Source: Palsa-504 sp963753225 | Lineage (GTDB): Bacteria > Actinomycetota > Actinomycetes > Streptosporangiales > Streptosporangiaceae | Assembly (NCBI GenBank): GCA_963753225.1 | Contig: CAVWBQ010000011.1 | Location: 62,001-126,000 of the forward strand | Reading direction: 5' to 3' | DNA length: 64,000 bases | Shown here: in pieces, positions 62,511 through 64,000 of the stretch | Numbering within the stretch: the first letter of the stretch is position 1 | Layout: each line of letters opens with the position of its first letter | The notes under the pieces: generated by a model | Database searches by the model: none | Seen by the model: the letters and a program-made list of their open reading frames with translations, nothing else | What the model was told of the DNA's origin: nothing | Position numbers and translations under genes: made by a program

Positions 62511-63578
62511 ATGAGGGTCCTCGTTGCGGGAGACCGCGGCTACATCGGCACCGTCCTGGTGCCGTTCCTGCGAGCCGCCGGGCACGAGGTCGACGGCCTC
62601 GACCTCGGCCTGTACGAGGGATGCGACCTGGGCCACGCGCTGGATGGCGCCCCGCCGCCCGTCAGGGACATGCGCGACGTCGAGGCGGGTCAGCTGGCGG
62701 GCTACGACGCGGTGCTGTGTCTCGCGGCGCTGTCCAATGACCCGCTCGGCGACCTCAATCCCGCGGCTACGTACTCGGTGAACCTCGAGGGGACGCTGCA
62801 CCTGGCCGAGGCGGCCAAGCAGGCCGGCGTCGAGCGCTTCCTGTTCGCCTCGTCGTGCAGCCTGTACGGCGCGGCCGGCTCCGAGGCGGTGACCGAGGAC
62901 GCCGAGCTGTTTCCCGTTACGCCCTACGGCGAGAGCAAGGTCGACGCCGAGCGCCGGCTGTCGCTGCTCGCCGACGACAGCTTCAGCCCTACCTACCTGC
63001 GCAACGCCACCGCATACGGCGCCTCGCCCAGGCTCCGCCTGGACATCGTGGTGAACAACCTCACTGCCGTCGCGATGACGACCGGGCAGGTGCGCCTCGA
63101 AAGCGACGGGACCCCCTGGCGGCCGCTGGTGCACATCGAGGACATCAGCCGGGCGTTCCTGGCCATGCTCGATGCACCGCGTGAGCTCGTGCACGACGAG
63201 GCCTTCAACGTGGGCCGCCAGGAGGACAACGTCCAGGTCCGCGACATCGCCGAGATGGTCCGCGACGCGGTGCCCGGCTCCACGGTATCGCTGGCCGAAG
63301 GCGCCGGCCCGGACCTGCGCAACTACCGCGTCGACTTCTCCAAGCTGACCCGGACCTTCCCGGAGCTGCGCCTGCGCTGGACCGTCCGGGAGGGGGTCGA
63401 CGAGCTCGCCGCCGCGTACGCCAAGTATGGCCTGACCCACGACGACTTCACGTCGTCGCGCTTCGTCCGGCTGCGCAGGATCCGGGAGCTGCTCGCCGCC
63501 GGAGTCGTCGACGAGATGCTGCGTAGGAAGGACGGCGAGCTGCCGCCGGGCGCCGACATCGGGTCGCAGGCACGCTGA
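62511..63578 (+). CDS. NAD-dependent epimerase/dehydratase (extended SDR)
   Basis: This 355-residue protein has VLVAGDRGYIGTVLVPFL (GxxGxxG), the AALSNDPLGDLNP strand, the catalytic Ser in FLFASSCSLYG and YGESK (YxxxK), and RPLVHIEDISRAFLAML. It makes or interconverts a nucleotide sugar, such as a UDP-glucose or dTDP-sugar derivative. The start at 62511 is the third in-frame ATG, placed after GGGGG by 5 bases. It is followed 33 bases later by the flippase gene and probably forms a rightward unit with it. Confidence 0.85.
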   Translation: MRVLVAGDRGYIGTVLVPFLRAAGHEVDGLDLGLYEGCDLGHALDGAPPPVRDMRDVEAGQLAGYDAVLCLAALSNDPLGDLNPAATYSVNLEGTLHLAEAAKQAGVERFLFASSCSLYGAAGSEAVTEDAELFPVTPYGESKVDAERRLSLLADDSFSPTYLRNATAYGASPRLRLDIVVNNLTAVAMTTGQVRLESDGTPWRPLVHIEDISRAFLAMLDAPRELVHDEAFNVGRQEDNVQVRDIAEMVRDAVPGSTVSLAEGAGPDLRNYRVDFSKLTRTFPELRLRWTVREGVDELAAAYAKYGLTHDDFTSSRFVRLRRIRELLAAGVVDEMLRRKDGELPPGADIGSQAR

Positions 63579-63611
63579 TGCCAGCGGGACCACAGCTGGG
63601 GCGGAAGGCGC

Positions 63612-64000
63612 GTGGTTAACGGCTGGAAGGCCGCAAGCACGGTTCCGCGTCGCGTGGCCCGCCGTTTCGGGTGGGGCCTCGCCGACCAGATGGTGTCGAG
63701 CCTGAGCAACGCCGCGCTGAGCTTCTACGTCGCCCGGGTCCTGGGAGCCACCGCGTTCGGGGCGTTCAGCCTGGCCTATGTCACGTACTCGTTCGCACTC
63801 AACGCCTCGCGCGGCCTGGCCACCGACCCGCTGCTCGTCCGCTTCAGCGGCGCGCAGCATACGGTCTGGCGGCGTGCGGTCGCCAAATGCACGGGGACGG
63901 CCCTGGTGGTAGGCATGGTGACCGGCGCCAGTTCGCTGGCGGCCGCGGCCGTGCTGAGCGGCACCGCCCGGCTCGCGTTCCTGGCCCTCGGGCTGACCCT
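63612..64000 (+). CDS. Polysaccharide flippase (Wzx/MATE-like), 5' part, cut by the window edge
   Basis: The first 129 codons are present: a basic lead (VPRRVARRFGWGLADQMVSS), then helices with the Wzx-type pattern SLSNAALSFYVARVLGATAF and AFSLAYVTYSFALNASRGL, and two more starting hydrophobic segments. Such proteins move undecaprenyl-linked oligosaccharide units across the membrane. The GTG at 63612 follows GGAAGG closely. Its place after an epimerase and near a Wzz-like protein supports a Wzx/Wzy-type pathway, but the polymerase is not within the window. Confidence 0.75.
   Translation, partial: MVNGWKAASTVPRRVARRFGWGLADQMVSSLSNAALSFYVARVLGATAFGAFSLAYVTYSFALNASRGLATDPLLVRFSGAQHTVWRRAVAKCTGTALVVGMVTGASSLAAAAVLSGTARLAFLALGLT

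Overview
The window is high-GC DNA with dense gene packing, GTG starts and ATGA/GTGA overlaps. It carries the actinobacterial block eno, ftsB-like, DUF501, ppx, plus murJ, metB and cbs. This indicates an actinomycete, probably from a soil lineage of the Streptosporangiales/Treboniaceae type; the genus is a guess from gene content.

Layout. 0-14.5 kb holds cell-surface glycopolymer and tailoring genes. A nucleotidyltransferase-aminotransferase fusion followed by a LicD-like transferase looks like a CDP-amino-alcohol or CDP-aminophosphonate decoration module. With it are two BioF2-type GNAT acyltransferases (one fused to a flavin monooxygenase), a GT2, a methyltransferase, a second flavin monooxygenase, a beta-helix lipoprotein and an operon of membrane proteins. 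14.8-21.2 kb is decayed DNA: a frameshifted gene of unknown family, an MFS transporter remnant, a frameshifted aldo/keto reductase and a modular secreted esterase with an 826-bp tandem repeat. 21.5-23.3 kb is an Lrp-type regulator divergent from hpd, and hpd carries an in-frame amber codon.

23.3-30.3 kb is the most unusual part: two paralogous STAND (NB-ARC-like) NTPase/TPR genes facing a TPR-only gene. The second NTPase has lost its Walker A lysine and reads without a stop into an ECF sigma-factor domain. After a repeat-bearing linker this leads to region 4, an HxxxCxxC motif, one membrane helix and a Ser/Pro tail. The first NTPase gene and the sigma linker each carry a frameshift.

30.5-49.4 kb is mainly housekeeping: murJ, a frameshifted PAP2 phosphatase, threonine ammonia-lyase, a MoxR/chelatase-type AAA+ ATPase (frameshifted) with its VWA partner, an IS1634-like element, metB-cbs, a thiolase, a tRNA-like gene, a uracil-DNA glycosylase, and the coupled eno-ftsB-DUF501-ppx string.

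49.5-64 kb is a second polysaccharide locus: two epimerases, a broken cellulose-synthase-like GT2, an RmlC-like epimerase, a DUF218 protein, a Wzz-like protein, heparinase II/III, a fused alcohol dehydrogenase-Gfo/Idh oxidoreductase, an AsnB-type amidotransferase, a GT4 and the start of a flippase. The two surface loci probably contribute to one extracellular glycopolymer.

About ten genes are broken by single-base frameshifts or a nonsense codon, including normally conserved ones. Either this genome is decaying locally or the assembly carries indel errors, so every pseudogene call here is conditional on the sequence being correct.
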